A stretch of 64,000 bases of DNA from CAJXQU01 sp965223825 (GTDB lineage Bacteria > Pseudomonadota > Gammaproteobacteria > CAJXQU01), in contig OZ245018.1 of assembly GCA_965223825.1 (NCBI GenBank), positions 3,100,001 through 3,164,000 of the forward strand, written 5' to 3'. The notes under the pieces are model-generated. The model had not been told where the DNA came from, did not search any database, and saw only the letters and a program-made list of their open reading frames with translations. Every line of letters starts with the position of its first letter. Position 1 is the stretch's first letter. Made by a program: the position numbers and the translations under genes. Below are positions 54,369-63,582 of this stretch, piece by piece.

Positions 54369-55313
54369 TTATTGTACGGCGTGTGCTACTCGTTCGAACA
54401 TGGCATTTTCATAGGACGGGAACAGATGTACGACAGATCGCTCGAATTCACGTTGTGCGCCTTCTAGCAGGTTAAATTCCTGCGGTATCGGGATCGACAT
54501 AGTCATATTCATGTCCAAGCCAATGTCCACGGACTGGTAGATTGTCGTGTAAACCCACGCCAGATAATCACGCGTTTGCTTGATCGCCTCTGCTGCTGGT
54601 AACAGATCACCGTGTCCGGGAACAATATGCGTTGCGTCTAATTGCGCGAGTTCATCTAACGCGCTTTGCCACGCAAGCAGATCGGCGTGAGGTGTTGTGG
54701 GCGCACGATTCGCAAACAGCAGATCACTCGCAAAAACGACACCCGTGGTTTTATCCATGATCACTAAATCCGCTTGTGTATGACCTTTTAAGGAAAGATA
54801 AAGCAACTCGTGTGATCCTACCGTCTCTTGCATGTGAGTCAGTGCTTGCACACTTTCGACAGTTTCCGTGTGTTTCATGGCGTCACCGACTAAACGATAG
54901 AGGTGATCAAGACTGTTTTCTGCTTCCTCACGGATCGCTTGCACTGTCTCCGGCAGAGCATAGGCAGGGACATCAGCAAACGCTTGTAAGCCAAAGATAT
55001 GATCAGGATGTTGATGCGTGATCAGCACTTTGAGGATCGGTTGGTCAGTCACGTGCCTGATCGCAGCACGCAATCCCTTGCCGTAAGCATAGGACGGCCC
55101 ACTGTCGATCACGATCACCCCCGCTTCTGTAACGATAAAACCGGTGTTCAAGATATTCCCGCCGTTGTCGCGTGTGAAGTCTTCTTTGCTACCGACGATC
55201 ACGTAAGTGTTCTCTGCGATTTGAGTTGGGCTTAGCTGATAATCCATCGCTGTCACGGAGGTCGAGAATATCGCAATGAAAACGGCTACACAAAAAGAGA
55301 GGGTATGAATCAT
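54369..55313 (-). CDS. Quinoprotein relay system zinc metallo-hydrolase
   Basis: A 314-residue exported metallo-beta-lactamase-fold protein (signal peptide 1-22, ending VTA). Zinc ligands are seen in ITHQHPDHIFGL (HxHxDH), LKGHTQADLVIMD, ASDLLF and IVPGHGD. Together with the overlapping SoxYZ-like gene it matches the quinoprotein relay system, a pair repeatedly found with PQQ alcohol dehydrogenases. Its biochemical role is not established. The XoxF gene lies about 40 kb away. Confidence 0.88.
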   Translation of the reverse strand: MIHTLSFCVAVFIAIFSTSVTAMDYQLSPTQIAENTYVIVGSKEDFTRDNGGNILNTGFIVTEAGVIVIDSGPSYAYGKGLRAAIRHVTDQPILKVLITHQHPDHIFGLQAFADVPAYALPETVQAIREEAENSLDHLYRLVGDAMKHTETVESVQALTHMQETVGSHELLYLSLKGHTQADLVIMDKTTGVVFASDLLFANRAPTTPHADLLAWQSALDELAQLDATHIVPGHGDLLPAAEAIKQTRDYLAWVYTTIYQSVDIGLDMNMTMSIPIPQEFNLLEGAQREFERSVVHLFPSYENAMFERVAHAVQ

Positions 55314-56074
55314 TTCAGTCGCGCCTCCAACTCATTACCATTGTTATCGCGGCCTTTAAGTGTAACGGATTGGACTTGCAGTTCTTTGAGCAGATCAAAC
55401 GTAAAAACCGGGTTTTCGCTGACTGGCTCAAAAACTTCTAAGCTCGCGAGTGATTTATCTTGTTCATCCGTTAGGGTCATTTTTTCAACGAAAAATGCTG
55501 GAATGCCTGGAGCAAAGCCAGTATCCATTGGGTGCATGATACGCATGCGGAAACGTTGTAGCTGGCCGTCGTCATACCAACTTCGTGTGGACACTTCCAT
55601 TAATGATTCATGCCAATCGCCGTTAACACGTCCTTGACTTGGCGCAGTACAACCGCCACCCGCTGCTTGCACCCATTTGCCACCGACATGCCATAGTCCA
55701 TCGCTCGTCTTGATCGCTGCACGGACGGGAGAAGCTTGTTCAATTTTAAAGCGAAACGCGATATATGGCGCGACGCGTTCAGGTTTGAAAAAAACCATTT
55801 TCTTGATGGGATTCAGATCAGCAAAAACTCGGATCTCGACAATGTCTTCTAAGCCTTGTGCTGTAACAGAGATAGGCACATTCGTAGGATCTTCCGCGTT
55901 ATCTGGCACGTTAACGATGACATGATCGTCAAAAACAACGGGTTCATTATTTAAAACATGCGCATGCATTTGTACCCAACTTGGTGAGTCGAGTGGATCA
56001 AGAGCAGCTTGAGCAGTCTGTGATAAACCCATACCAAGTATGAGCAGCGAAAGTACCCCTGAACGTATATCCAT
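55310..56074 (-). CDS. Quinoprotein dehydrogenase-associated SoxYZ-like carrier
   Basis: A 254-residue exported protein (signal 1-23, ending AQA). It is a fusion of a SoxY-like domain (about 35-148) with a SoxZ-like domain (about 155-254). The SoxY sulfur-carrier motif is represented by GGGCTAPS with Cys142, placed at the domain junction rather than at the C-terminus. FAPGIPAFFVEKMTL is SoxZ-like. It overlaps the hydrolase start by four bases. No sox genes for thiosulfate oxidation are present, so a role with quinoproteins is more likely. Confidence 0.9.
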   Translation of the reverse strand: MDIRSGVLSLLILGMGLSQTAQAALDPLDSPSWVQMHAHVLNNEPVVFDDHVIVNVPDNAEDPTNVPISVTAQGLEDIVEIRVFADLNPIKKMVFFKPERVAPYIAFRFKIEQASPVRAAIKTSDGLWHVGGKWVQAAGGGCTAPSQGRVNGDWHESLMEVSTRSWYDDGQLQRFRMRIMHPMDTGFAPGIPAFFVEKMTLTDEQDKSLASLEVFEPVSENPVFTFDLLKELQVQSVTLKGRDNNGNELEARLK

Positions 56075-56310
56075 TAATTTGTCTATCCCGATTAGCGTTT
56101 CAACAGCGTCTAGCGTCGGTTGTCAGAACGAGATTTTCAGCATCGCTCTGCGGTGCTCACCATACCGAAAAGTACAGTTGAGTTAAAGCCGGGTTAGACG
56201 TTGATTTAAAAGGGAAGTTCGATACAAAGTTATACGTTATAATTCGTCTTGAACTGAATTACGTTTTACTATAGCTTTGTCTTTAAATTGTCTGTTTATA
56301 AAGGATTTTT

Positions 56311-57372
56311 ATGCTTTTCCGTCAACCTTTTGTCCTTCTGTTGATGTGCTGTGCCCTGACTGTCAACGCGGAGGATGAAATTCCGTTACATCCGGAAAAT
56401 GTTCGCGATGCTTGGACGGCGAGTATTTGGTTTGAAAATGACCTATTCGCAAACACAGACGATAACTATACAAACGGCATTAAACTCAGCTTGAGCTCGC
56501 CTGATCTAACTAAGTTTACTGACTCAAGACGCTTCGCCCCTTGGATCGGTTGGTGGGTTGAGCATTTGCCCTTTGTCGATCAGGAATCGAAAGAACACAG
56601 TCAACGAAATGTGACGGTTTCTGTCGGACAAAAAATTTACACGCCAAACGACACGCAAACCACAGCGCTAATTACGGACGATCGACCGTATGCTGGGTGG
56701 TTATATTTCGGCACCGCGTTTCACACAAAAACATCTCAAAGACTCGATACTGTTGAAATGAACTTGGGTGTAGTGGGGTCGTATTCACTGGCTGAAGACG
56801 CACAGAATTTTATCCACGAATTACGCGATATTCCTTCAGCCAATGGTTGGGATAACCAACTTAATAATGAGCCCGCATTTGCGTTTATCTATGAACAAAA
56901 ACGTCGTCATCGTCCAGATAATTTTTACAAACGCTTCGGCTTCGATGTGATCGCACATGCCGGTGCATCGCTAGGTACGGTATACACCTATATGAATGCT
57001 GGCGTTGAGGCGCGCATTGGTTGGAATATACCGGCTGATTTCGGTACTTCGTTGATCAGACCTGGCGGTGATACAAATGCGCCGGCAGATAGCAGTGATC
57101 CACGTATCTCGGACCCCGATGCCTTCAGCGCACATTTGTTTGTCGCGACCACGGGCCGTGTCGTTTTACGAGATATTTTTCTCGACGGTAATACGTTTTC
57201 TGATAGCCACAGTATTGATAAAAATTATTTAGTTGGCGATCTTATTTTCGGTGCCAGCACGATTTACCAAGGGTTCAAACTGTCCTATTCACAAGTGATT
57301 CGTACGCGTGAATTTAAAGGCCAGGAAAGTAGTCATAATTTCGGCTCGATCAGTTTATCTTTTAGTTTCTAG
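56311..57372 (+). CDS. LpxR-family outer-membrane lipid A deacylase-like protein
   Basis: A 353-residue outer-membrane protein with a signal peptide (1-20, ending NA). Family motifs are WFENDLFANTDDNYTNGIKL with the Asn/Asp/Thr cluster that binds calcium and DDRPYAGWLYFGT, and it ends as a beta strand (SISLSFSF). LpxR removes the 3'-acyloxyacyl chain from lipid A in Salmonella. AAGGA precedes the ATG. The NlpC gene follows within 20 bases. Confidence 0.9.
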   Translation: MLFRQPFVLLLMCCALTVNAEDEIPLHPENVRDAWTASIWFENDLFANTDDNYTNGIKLSLSSPDLTKFTDSRRFAPWIGWWVEHLPFVDQESKEHSQRNVTVSVGQKIYTPNDTQTTALITDDRPYAGWLYFGTAFHTKTSQRLDTVEMNLGVVGSYSLAEDAQNFIHELRDIPSANGWDNQLNNEPAFAFIYEQKRRHRPDNFYKRFGFDVIAHAGASLGTVYTYMNAGVEARIGWNIPADFGTSLIRPGGDTNAPADSSDPRISDPDAFSAHLFVATTGRVVLRDIFLDGNTFSDSHSIDKNYLVGDLIFGASTIYQGFKLSYSQVIRTREFKGQESSHNFGSISLSFSF

Positions 57373-57389
57373 ATTCAGGATTGCTTACC

Positions 57390-57941
57390 ATGAAACAACG
57401 TCGCCTTCTCATTTCTAGCCTCGTACTTATGATCATCATGGGCCTCAGCGCCTGCTCGTCTCACCTGCCGTTTGCTAAGCAACAGCCTGCACCAATCGTT
57501 GATTCGCAAGGCAAGAGCGCTAAACGAATTGTGCACCACCCGGAGAACGTATCTCCTAATTTCGCACCGGATCAGAAAGGTTCATTTATTTTAAGTATCG
57601 CTCAATCCCAACTTGGTACGCCATATCGCTATGGCGGCGTAAGCCCTGATGGTTTCGACTGCAGTGGGCTGGTGCAATTTACATTTAAGAGAGCTGGCAT
57701 TGCTGTTCCACGCACAGCACAAGCACAATTTAAAGCTGCAAAACCAATCACTAAGAAAGAGTTACGTCCGGGTGATGTGATCTTCTTCAAACATAATTTT
57801 CGTAGAATTTCGCATGTGGGTATTTACGCGGGGAAAGGCAAGTTCATCCACGCACCGACCGCAGGCAAGCACGTCGAATACACGCAACTTAATGATCCAT
57901 ACTGGTCAAAACGTATTGCCAGAGCAGGGCGATTTTACTAA
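57390..57941 (+). CDS. NlpC/P60 peptidoglycan endopeptidase lipoprotein
   Basis: A 183-residue lipoprotein (signal ending GLSAC). The NlpC/P60 domain carries the catalytic Cys in GFDCSGLVQF, His in ISHVGIYAG and the third polar residue in FIHAPTAGK. It cleaves between D-Glu and mDAP in stem peptides, as MepS does. The start at 57390 (ATG) is preferred to TTG at 57381. Confidence 0.93.
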   Translation: MKQRRLLISSLVLMIIMGLSACSSHLPFAKQQPAPIVDSQGKSAKRIVHHPENVSPNFAPDQKGSFILSIAQSQLGTPYRYGGVSPDGFDCSGLVQFTFKRAGIAVPRTAQAQFKAAKPITKKELRPGDVIFFKHNFRRISHVGIYAGKGKFIHAPTAGKHVEYTQLNDPYWSKRIARAGRFY

Positions 57942-57960
57942 TACTTTTTAATTGCTAGCA

Positions 57961-58101
57961 TTATTCATCTTTGGGTGGCTGACCGGATTTTTTAACAAAC
58001 ATCCATAACATGTAAGTAATTATTACAAAAGTCGCAAACACCACGATCATTGATAATAACCCGACAGCATTTCCAAATAATAAGTCCAACCACAGTTCCA
58101 T
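57961..58101 (-). CDS. DUF3149 single-helix membrane protein
   Basis: A 46-residue protein that I translated by hand from the ATG at 58101. It begins MELWLDLLFGNAVGLLSMIV, has one transmembrane helix (about 13-36) and a short charged tail ending QPPKDE. This matches the small DUF3149 family. It converges with the NlpC/P60 gene; function unknown. Confidence 0.8.
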   Translation of the reverse strand: MELWLDLLFGNAVGLLSMIVVFATFVIITYMLWMFVKKSGQPPKDE

Positions 58102-58242
58102 TACGCGCTCCACATTTTATTTATACGCTCACAGTACTGTCGAAACTCGAATCGCTTGCTGATCCAGATCAAACTTTGTACGCAAAACACCAACGTTGCT
58201 TATGGCATAATGAACCTACCATTGCGTACTCGGCTTAACATC

Positions 58243-58887
58243 ATGAAAAGACTCTCTCGACAATATTTTCGCCCTCGCTACTTTCACGGCTTGTTATTGC
58301 TTTGTTTAACCGCATCTTGCTCCGCAGAGAGGCCTTTGCTGAATTACTACGAAGCGCGCGATGTTTTCTGGCGAGAACTTTATGCCGATGGTGGCAAAAC
58401 ACTCTATTGCGCTGAAACGTTTGGTACACACCATTCTAAAAACATCAATATCGAACATATTTTTCCGATGGGTTGGGTGATGAATGAACTGCAATGTGGT
58501 GATCGTAAAACCTGTCGGCGTAACAGCAATCGCTTTAATCTGATCGAGGCGGATTTACATAACCTTTACCCTTCTAATAAAAAGATTAATCGCGATCGCA
58601 GCAGTTACGCTTTCGGTGAAGTTAAAGGGGAGAAGCGTGCTTTTGGCCGTTGTGATTTCGAGGTTGATCGTAAACGGCGACTGGCCGAACCCGCGGAACA
58701 AGTTCGTGGAGATGTGGCGAGGGCCATGCTTTACATGAGCGATCGCTATGCCATTCCATTATTTAAACGACAACGTGTGCTTATGGAAAAGTGGCATAAA
58801 GCAGACCCAGCAGATGCAGAAGAAAAACGACGGAACAAAGTGATCGAAATGATTCAGGGTAATAGAAACCCTTATATTGATGAATAA
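58243..58887 (+). CDS. endA: Secreted endonuclease I (EndA/NucM family)
   Basis: A 214-residue nuclease with a signal peptide (ending TASC, possibly a lipoprotein). The beta-beta-alpha-metal site reads NIEHIFPMGWVMNE with catalytic His, followed by RFNLIEADLHNLYPSNKKIN with the conserved Asn. Eight Cys residues (for example LYCAETFG, LQCGDRKTCRRN) fit the disulfide pattern of periplasmic endonuclease I. It degrades DNA in the periplasm or outside the cell. Confidence 0.93.
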   Translation: MKRLSRQYFRPRYFHGLLLLCLTASCSAERPLLNYYEARDVFWRELYADGGKTLYCAETFGTHHSKNINIEHIFPMGWVMNELQCGDRKTCRRNSNRFNLIEADLHNLYPSNKKINRDRSSYAFGEVKGEKRAFGRCDFEVDRKRRLAEPAEQVRGDVARAMLYMSDRYAIPLFKRQRVLMEKWHKADPADAEEKRRNKVIEMIQGNRNPYIDE

Positions 58888-58908
58888 GTTTTTAAAGGAA
58901 AAATAGAT

Positions 58909-60126
58909 TTATTTTTTTGCTACGATTACGGTAAATTTTTTATTAGAGATAGCTAATCGTGTGTGTTTGAAAAGTCGCTTTAATTTTACGTGATAATTCA
59001 AATGTCGATTGCCTACTACCCACAACTCGCCACCTTTTTTTAATCGCGAATAACTTTGTGAAAATAATTTCCACGCGATCAGATCAGTAATGGTGTGTTC
59101 TTGATGAAATGGCGGATTACACAAAATAAGATCAACGGCGTCCGTTGAATTTTCCTGATCAAACCCATCGCTGACAATAAATGTACTTTTGTGATCGTCA
59201 ACTTGAATATTTTTTTTCACATTTTCTTGAGCACTTTTAACAGCCATATAAGACTCGTCTAAGAAGCTCACCGACGCCTGAGGTTGCTGACGCAACGCCA
59301 TAATTCCAAGTACCCCATTGCCGCAAGCAAGATCAACAATTCGTGGCGCATTCGGTAATTGATCAAAAATACTGATGATTAACCTTGCTCCAACATCCAG
59401 TTTTTTTTGTCCATATACATTCGCCTCATGTGACAAAACTAATTGGAGCTCGTTATCCATTACTGCGGTGTTCGTAAAATCATGATCAGCACGATCAGAA
59501 TTCAATGTTGAATAGAGTAATCGCGCTTTTTTAACCGCTTTGGTCGTATATGATCGCCCAATAATTTTTTGAAAAAGATCTTGCGCGGAGCTTGTCCAAT
59601 GTTTGACCATCCCACCGGCAATGATTAAGGTTTTCTCATCAATCACGGAGCGAAGCTTGATCAGTTGATATTCCAACATCTGTAAGCTTTTGGGTAGCTT
59701 GATCAAGACAACATTGAAATAACCGCTAGGATTATTCGTCGAAGGTAAAAAATCGAATTTAGCCGATATCCCATTGGCATCTCTTTGGTGCTGCGATGCC
59801 ACTTGCGTCATTTTAGAATCCGACCAACTAATCAGCTCATATTCGTAGAGGCTAGTACTTAATGCACCAAATTGATCATTGACGAGCAAAATACGCATTG
59901 TGCTTTTACTTGTCTTATCGTCATGAAAAAAAAGCTCGTTCAGTAGGTATTCGTCGGCGGCATCCCAAGCGCGTAGCGTCTCAGTTGTGTCTTGTGGAAA
60001 GCGCGTGAGTGCAACAGAACTGAATGGTGTCGATAAAATGTTGCTATTTGACACTGTTGATTGGTCTTGCAGGGTGCGTGACAATTCCACGCGTCCTGCA
60101 GAAAATTGGTTTGATGAATCATTCAC
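58909..60126 (-). CDS. rlmG: 23S rRNA m2G1835 methyltransferase RlmG
   Basis: A 405-residue protein with tandem Rossmann domains. The SAM-binding site is VDLACGNGVLGIMAL and the catalytic NPPF motif occurs as ILCNPPFHQEHTI. RFPQDTTETLRAWDAADEYL matches RlmG close to its usual N-terminus, which leaves an extension of about 40 residues before it; the true start could be later than 60126, but no better ribosome site is visible. It lies four bases after tupA, an unrelated gene. Confidence 0.92.
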   Translation of the reverse strand: MNDSSNQFSAGRVELSRTLQDQSTVSNSNILSTPFSSVALTRFPQDTTETLRAWDAADEYLLNELFFHDDKTSKSTMRILLVNDQFGALSTSLYEYELISWSDSKMTQVASQHQRDANGISAKFDFLPSTNNPSGYFNVVLIKLPKSLQMLEYQLIKLRSVIDEKTLIIAGGMVKHWTSSAQDLFQKIIGRSYTTKAVKKARLLYSTLNSDRADHDFTNTAVMDNELQLVLSHEANVYGQKKLDVGARLIISIFDQLPNAPRIVDLACGNGVLGIMALRQQPQASVSFLDESYMAVKSAQENVKKNIQVDDHKSTFIVSDGFDQENSTDAVDLILCNPPFHQEHTITDLIAWKLFSQSYSRLKKGGELWVVGNRHLNYHVKLKRLFKHTRLAISNKKFTVIVAKK

Positions 60127-60130
60127 CGAC

Positions 60131-60985
60131 TCATTTTACTGCGGCTTGCTCCAAGACTCCATTGAGCAAGTTCTGTTGTGACGGTTGGGCATCCGGTACG
60201 AATAAGACTTCATCATTTACCGTATACTGTTTGATAATGTGTTGACCTTCTTCGCTTGTAATGAAATGAATATATTTCATCGCCAAGTCGTATTTTGTAT
60301 GCCGGTGCTTTTCTGGGTTGATCGCAATGACATGATAAGGATTAAACAGAATTTTATCGCCGGCATAAACCAACGACAGATCGACCTTCGCTTTGTACGC
60401 CAACCAAGTTCCGCGATCTGTTAATGTATATCCAAGTTTATCATTTGCGATTTTCAACACTGCGCCCATACCTTGTCCCACCGCCATGTAATTCTCCCAG
60501 CGAGGTTCGAGATCCGCAATCTTCCATAAGGCCAATTCTTTTTTATGCGTTCCAGAATCATCCCCTCGAGATACAAAACTCGCATTGGCAAATTTTATAC
60601 GTTGCAAAGCTTCCACGGCCGTTTTTGCCGATCTGACAAGTGCTGGGTCGGTTGTCGGACCAACGATCACAAAATCGTTATACATCACTGAAAATCTTTC
60701 AACCCCGAAACCATTCTCGACAAATGTTGTTTCCGCTGCAGGCGCATGTACGAGAATGACATCAACATCACCATTTTCTCCAAGCTTAAGCGCTTTCCCT
60801 GTCCCGACTGCAATCACGTCAATTTTAACGTCATATTTTTTTTCAAATACCGGGTGCAACGTCGCCAGTAACCCTGAATTATCTGTGCTGGTTGTTGTCG
60901 CTAAACGTAGATGCGTTGGCTCTGCATAAATCTGTGCACTGATCATTAGAAGCAAACCAGCTAGCAACAATACTATTTTTTTCAC
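60131..60985 (-). CDS. tupA: Tungstate-type ABC transporter substrate-binding protein
   Basis: A 284-residue periplasmic binding protein with signal peptide (1-21, ending YA). LRLATTTSTDNSGLLATLHP is the TupA signature, with oxyanion-binding Thr/Ser residues, and ASFVSRGDDSGTHKKELALW supplies the second binding loop. TupA binds tungstate more tightly than molybdate. The membrane subunit (TupB) and ATPase (TupC) are not adjacent; downstream is rlmG and upstream a porin. Confidence 0.9.
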   Translation of the reverse strand: MKKIVLLLAGLLLMISAQIYAEPTHLRLATTTSTDNSGLLATLHPVFEKKYDVKIDVIAVGTGKALKLGENGDVDVILVHAPAAETTFVENGFGVERFSVMYNDFVIVGPTTDPALVRSAKTAVEALQRIKFANASFVSRGDDSGTHKKELALWKIADLEPRWENYMAVGQGMGAVLKIANDKLGYTLTDRGTWLAYKAKVDLSLVYAGDKILFNPYHVIAINPEKHRHTKYDLAMKYIHFITSEEGQHIIKQYTVNDEVLFVPDAQPSQQNLLNGVLEQAAVK

Positions 60986-61073
60986 TTTCTTTTCCTCATG
61001 TTCTGTCTCGCACGCCTTGTTCCAGCTGTACGTTTTGTCTTTTAGAATCTACGCAGACTTCTTTATTTTGTGT

Positions 61074-62399
61074 TTAGAATTCGACTTGTGCCTGTACGAC
61101 AAACGCGCTTGGCTCATCGCCATCATTCGCACCACCATCAACATCGAGCACGTTGATGTAATTCGCCATAAATCGCATATTAGGATTTGGATACCAATTT
61201 AACCCAAGGGTCATGTTTTGCTCATCGCCACCATTAATATCCTCATCATTTAAATCCAAACTGCTAAAACGTGCTGCGATCTGCCACGCACCAATTCCAC
61301 CTTTTCCGACAATGCCTTTCGGTGTGATTTTACTCAAAGCACCTTTAGCAGGATCATAATTTACAGATTCGCCGGTTATGAACCACGAACCTTCAACGTA
61401 ATAACCGTCAAAATTAACATCTGAATTACCTGCGTTCACACGATCAACAGACATTCTGCTGTATTCGCCTTGTACAGCAAATGGACCAGCAAACCACATG
61501 GCTTCAAACGCATAACGATCAAGCGATTCTGCATCAAAATTGCCAGTATCGATCAAACGTCGATCGGTCACGTGCGATTCGGGTCGTTCACGTACACGGA
61601 AAGTATTGTTGTCATCAAGATTTCGATAGGCGTAGTTAACACCAAGGTGTAAGCCGTGAACCTCTTTGGTAAAGTAGGGGGCATAGGTTGCCCGGCCAGA
61701 TAGACCGTGGCTTTGATCGACCTCACCGCCAGGTGTGTCTATCCCATCACCAAAGAGCCCAATATTCGCCGTCCAGTTGTCGCCGCTAGCACCATAACTG
61801 ATTCCAAGACTTCGGCCTGGTGTTAGAACGTGCGACTGGCTACGCTCAATGAATGTTATGTATTTTGAACTGGTTATGTTTTGTAAGCTGAATGGTTCTT
61901 TAAAATGGCCTAATGTGATCTTGCCAGCAGGGAGTCCTGTATACTGAATATACGCATCGTTGATGCCGGCTTTGCCTGATCCGGTAAAATCATATTGCAG
62001 TTTGTAGTTCCAAACTTTCCATAATTTTCCCGAAACGAATAACCGGGCTCTGCGCATCTCTGCACCATCGCCTAGTTCACTTTTGTCCTCGTTATAAACC
62101 GCACCTTGCGCCATGATACGCCCACCGATTCGCATACTAAATTCCTCGTTCGGTGATGCCATTTCCAACTTTCCTTTTGTCGTGATTTTAATTGGAGGTG
62201 CTGGTGAGACTTGCTCGACGTCTGGCTTCTGATCGCTTTTTACCAAGTGCATTATTGCGGTATATTTCGCTTCCGTTAATGTACCGTCTTTACGTAAGAC
62301 ATCTAACAGTGCAGTTAATGCTTCTTCAGATCCTGCAGCAAAGGCACTTTGTGTCATCACGGTAAGAATCCCCACGACAACCAGTGTTTTTCTTTTCAT
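61074..62399 (-). CDS. OprO/OprP-type porin
   Basis: A 441-residue outer-membrane porin. I start it at 62399 (MKRKTLVVVGILTVMTQSAF) because this gives a proper signal peptide; the longer frame is not needed. A short coiled-coil-like N-terminal segment is followed by a 16-strand-type barrel with GRIMAQGAVYN, RRARLFVSGKLWKVWNYKLQ and LGHFKEPFSLQNITSSKYIT, all typical of the phosphate-selective porin family, and a C-terminal Phe. With tupA it may let an oxyanion cross the outer membrane. Confidence 0.9.
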   Translation of the reverse strand: MKRKTLVVVGILTVMTQSAFAAGSEEALTALLDVLRKDGTLTEAKYTAIMHLVKSDQKPDVEQVSPAPPIKITTKGKLEMASPNEEFSMRIGGRIMAQGAVYNEDKSELGDGAEMRRARLFVSGKLWKVWNYKLQYDFTGSGKAGINDAYIQYTGLPAGKITLGHFKEPFSLQNITSSKYITFIERSQSHVLTPGRSLGISYGASGDNWTANIGLFGDGIDTPGGEVDQSHGLSGRATYAPYFTKEVHGLHLGVNYAYRNLDDNNTFRVRERPESHVTDRRLIDTGNFDAESLDRYAFEAMWFAGPFAVQGEYSRMSVDRVNAGNSDVNFDGYYVEGSWFITGESVNYDPAKGALSKITPKGIVGKGGIGAWQIAARFSSLDLNDEDINGGDEQNMTLGLNWYPNPNMRFMANYINVLDVDGGANDGDEPSAFVVQAQVEF

Positions 62400-62450
62400 T
62401 ACTAAACTACCAAAATATAGGGTTTTAATTACATATTTCATCCGATTACA

Positions 62451-62469
62451 TGTCAGTATAATATTGACA
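62451..62469. promoter_or_regulatory. Operator palindrome between porin and regulator
   Basis: TGTCAGTATAATATTGACA is a 19-bp near-palindrome of form TGTCA-n-TAT-n-ATA-n-TGACA. It contains TATAAT (62457-62462) on the forward strand and TATACT on the reverse, so it overlaps plausible -10 elements for both divergent genes. Likely site of the adjacent ModE-like regulator. Confidence 0.7.
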
Positions 62470-62502
62470 ATGCCCAGAACAAATAAGCACAACAATACAT
62501 AT

Positions 62503-63582
62503 ATGACTGATGTAAATTTTAATCTCACCTGGTTCATGGACAAACAAGTACTTGAGCCAACTTTGATCAAGCTACTCGATGGGATACAACGACATGGTTC
62601 ATTAAAAAATGCCAGTGAAGATGCACAGATCTCCTACCGCTCTGCATGGGGTTTATTGAGCAAGTGGGAGGAACGTTTAGGCCGACCACTGGTAGTCAAA
62701 CAAAAAGGACGTGGCTCCACGCTTGCCCCGCCTGGTGAATTACTTTTACAAGCAAACGTCCAACTTAATGCGCGCTTCATGCCCGAGCTAGAAAACTTTG
62801 CGTTACGTTTTCAACGTGAGTTTGAGCAATCATTGAATGCAACACAAAACCCTTCGGTCAGTATTTTTGCAAGTCATGGCATTGCTGTTGGTGTGCTACG
62901 CGATCTCATCAAACAGATAGATCAACATCAGCTCAATCTCCACTACCACGGAAGTATTGAAAGCTTACGTGCGCTTGATCATAACAAGTGTGATGTTGCT
63001 GGTTTTCATATCCCAATTGGCGCCTTGAATAGCAAAGTCCGAGAACAATATTTACGATGGTTAGATAAAAAGAAAGTCACTCTCGTTTATGTCGTAAAAC
63101 GTAACCAGGGGCTAATGGTTGCGAAACAAAACCCTCACAAGGTTCAATCATTATCTGATTTAACCAACCCGTCCTTACGTTTTATAAATCGTCAGGATGA
63201 ATCGGGTACTCGGTTACTATTCGATCAACTTTTACATAACGAAAATATTTCTGATAACCATATCAATGGTTATCAGAATGAAGAGTTTACGCATATGGCT
63301 GTCGCAGCAATGATTGCAAGTGGACAAGCTGACGCTGGCTTTGGGATCGCTCCAATGGCTGATCGATTTGATCTGGACTTTATTCCACTGGTGTGGGAAC
63401 ACTACTGTTTAGCGGTTCCTAATCAGATTTTGAATGATCCCGCTATTGAAAATATTCTTTCGACTTTACAGGGATCTGAATTTAAAGATCAGCTTAAAGA
63501 ATTCCGTGGTTACGAAACGAAAAATTCAGGTAAAAAAATCACTTTTGAAGAGATATTTACTGATCATAATTCATCGATATAA
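62503..63582 (+). CDS. ModE-HTH / periplasmic-binding-like one-component regulator
   Basis: A 359-residue regulator from MTDVNFNLTWFM (start at 62503, so that the palindrome stays outside the gene; ATG at 62470 is possible). The N-terminal ModE/LysR-like winged helix is seen in LLDGIQRHGSLKNASEDAQI and SYRSAWGLLSKWEERLGRPL. The rest is a PBP_like (PF12727-type) domain, with FINRQDESGTRLLFDQLL as ligand loop. Such proteins sense molybdate, tungstate or molybdenum-cofactor status. It is divergent from the porin and tupA, which are its likely targets. Confidence 0.88.
   Translation: MTDVNFNLTWFMDKQVLEPTLIKLLDGIQRHGSLKNASEDAQISYRSAWGLLSKWEERLGRPLVVKQKGRGSTLAPPGELLLQANVQLNARFMPELENFALRFQREFEQSLNATQNPSVSIFASHGIAVGVLRDLIKQIDQHQLNLHYHGSIESLRALDHNKCDVAGFHIPIGALNSKVREQYLRWLDKKKVTLVYVVKRNQGLMVAKQNPHKVQSLSDLTNPSLRFINRQDESGTRLLFDQLLHNENISDNHINGYQNEEFTHMAVAAMIASGQADAGFGIAPMADRFDLDFIPLVWEHYCLAVPNQILNDPAIENILSTLQGSEFKDQLKEFRGYETKNSGKKITFEEIFTDHNSSI

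Noticed and set aside
55310..56074. SoxYZ of the thiosulfate-oxidising Sox system
   Set aside because: SoxY and SoxZ are fused, the carrier Cys lies internally and no soxA, soxB, soxX or soxC is nearby.
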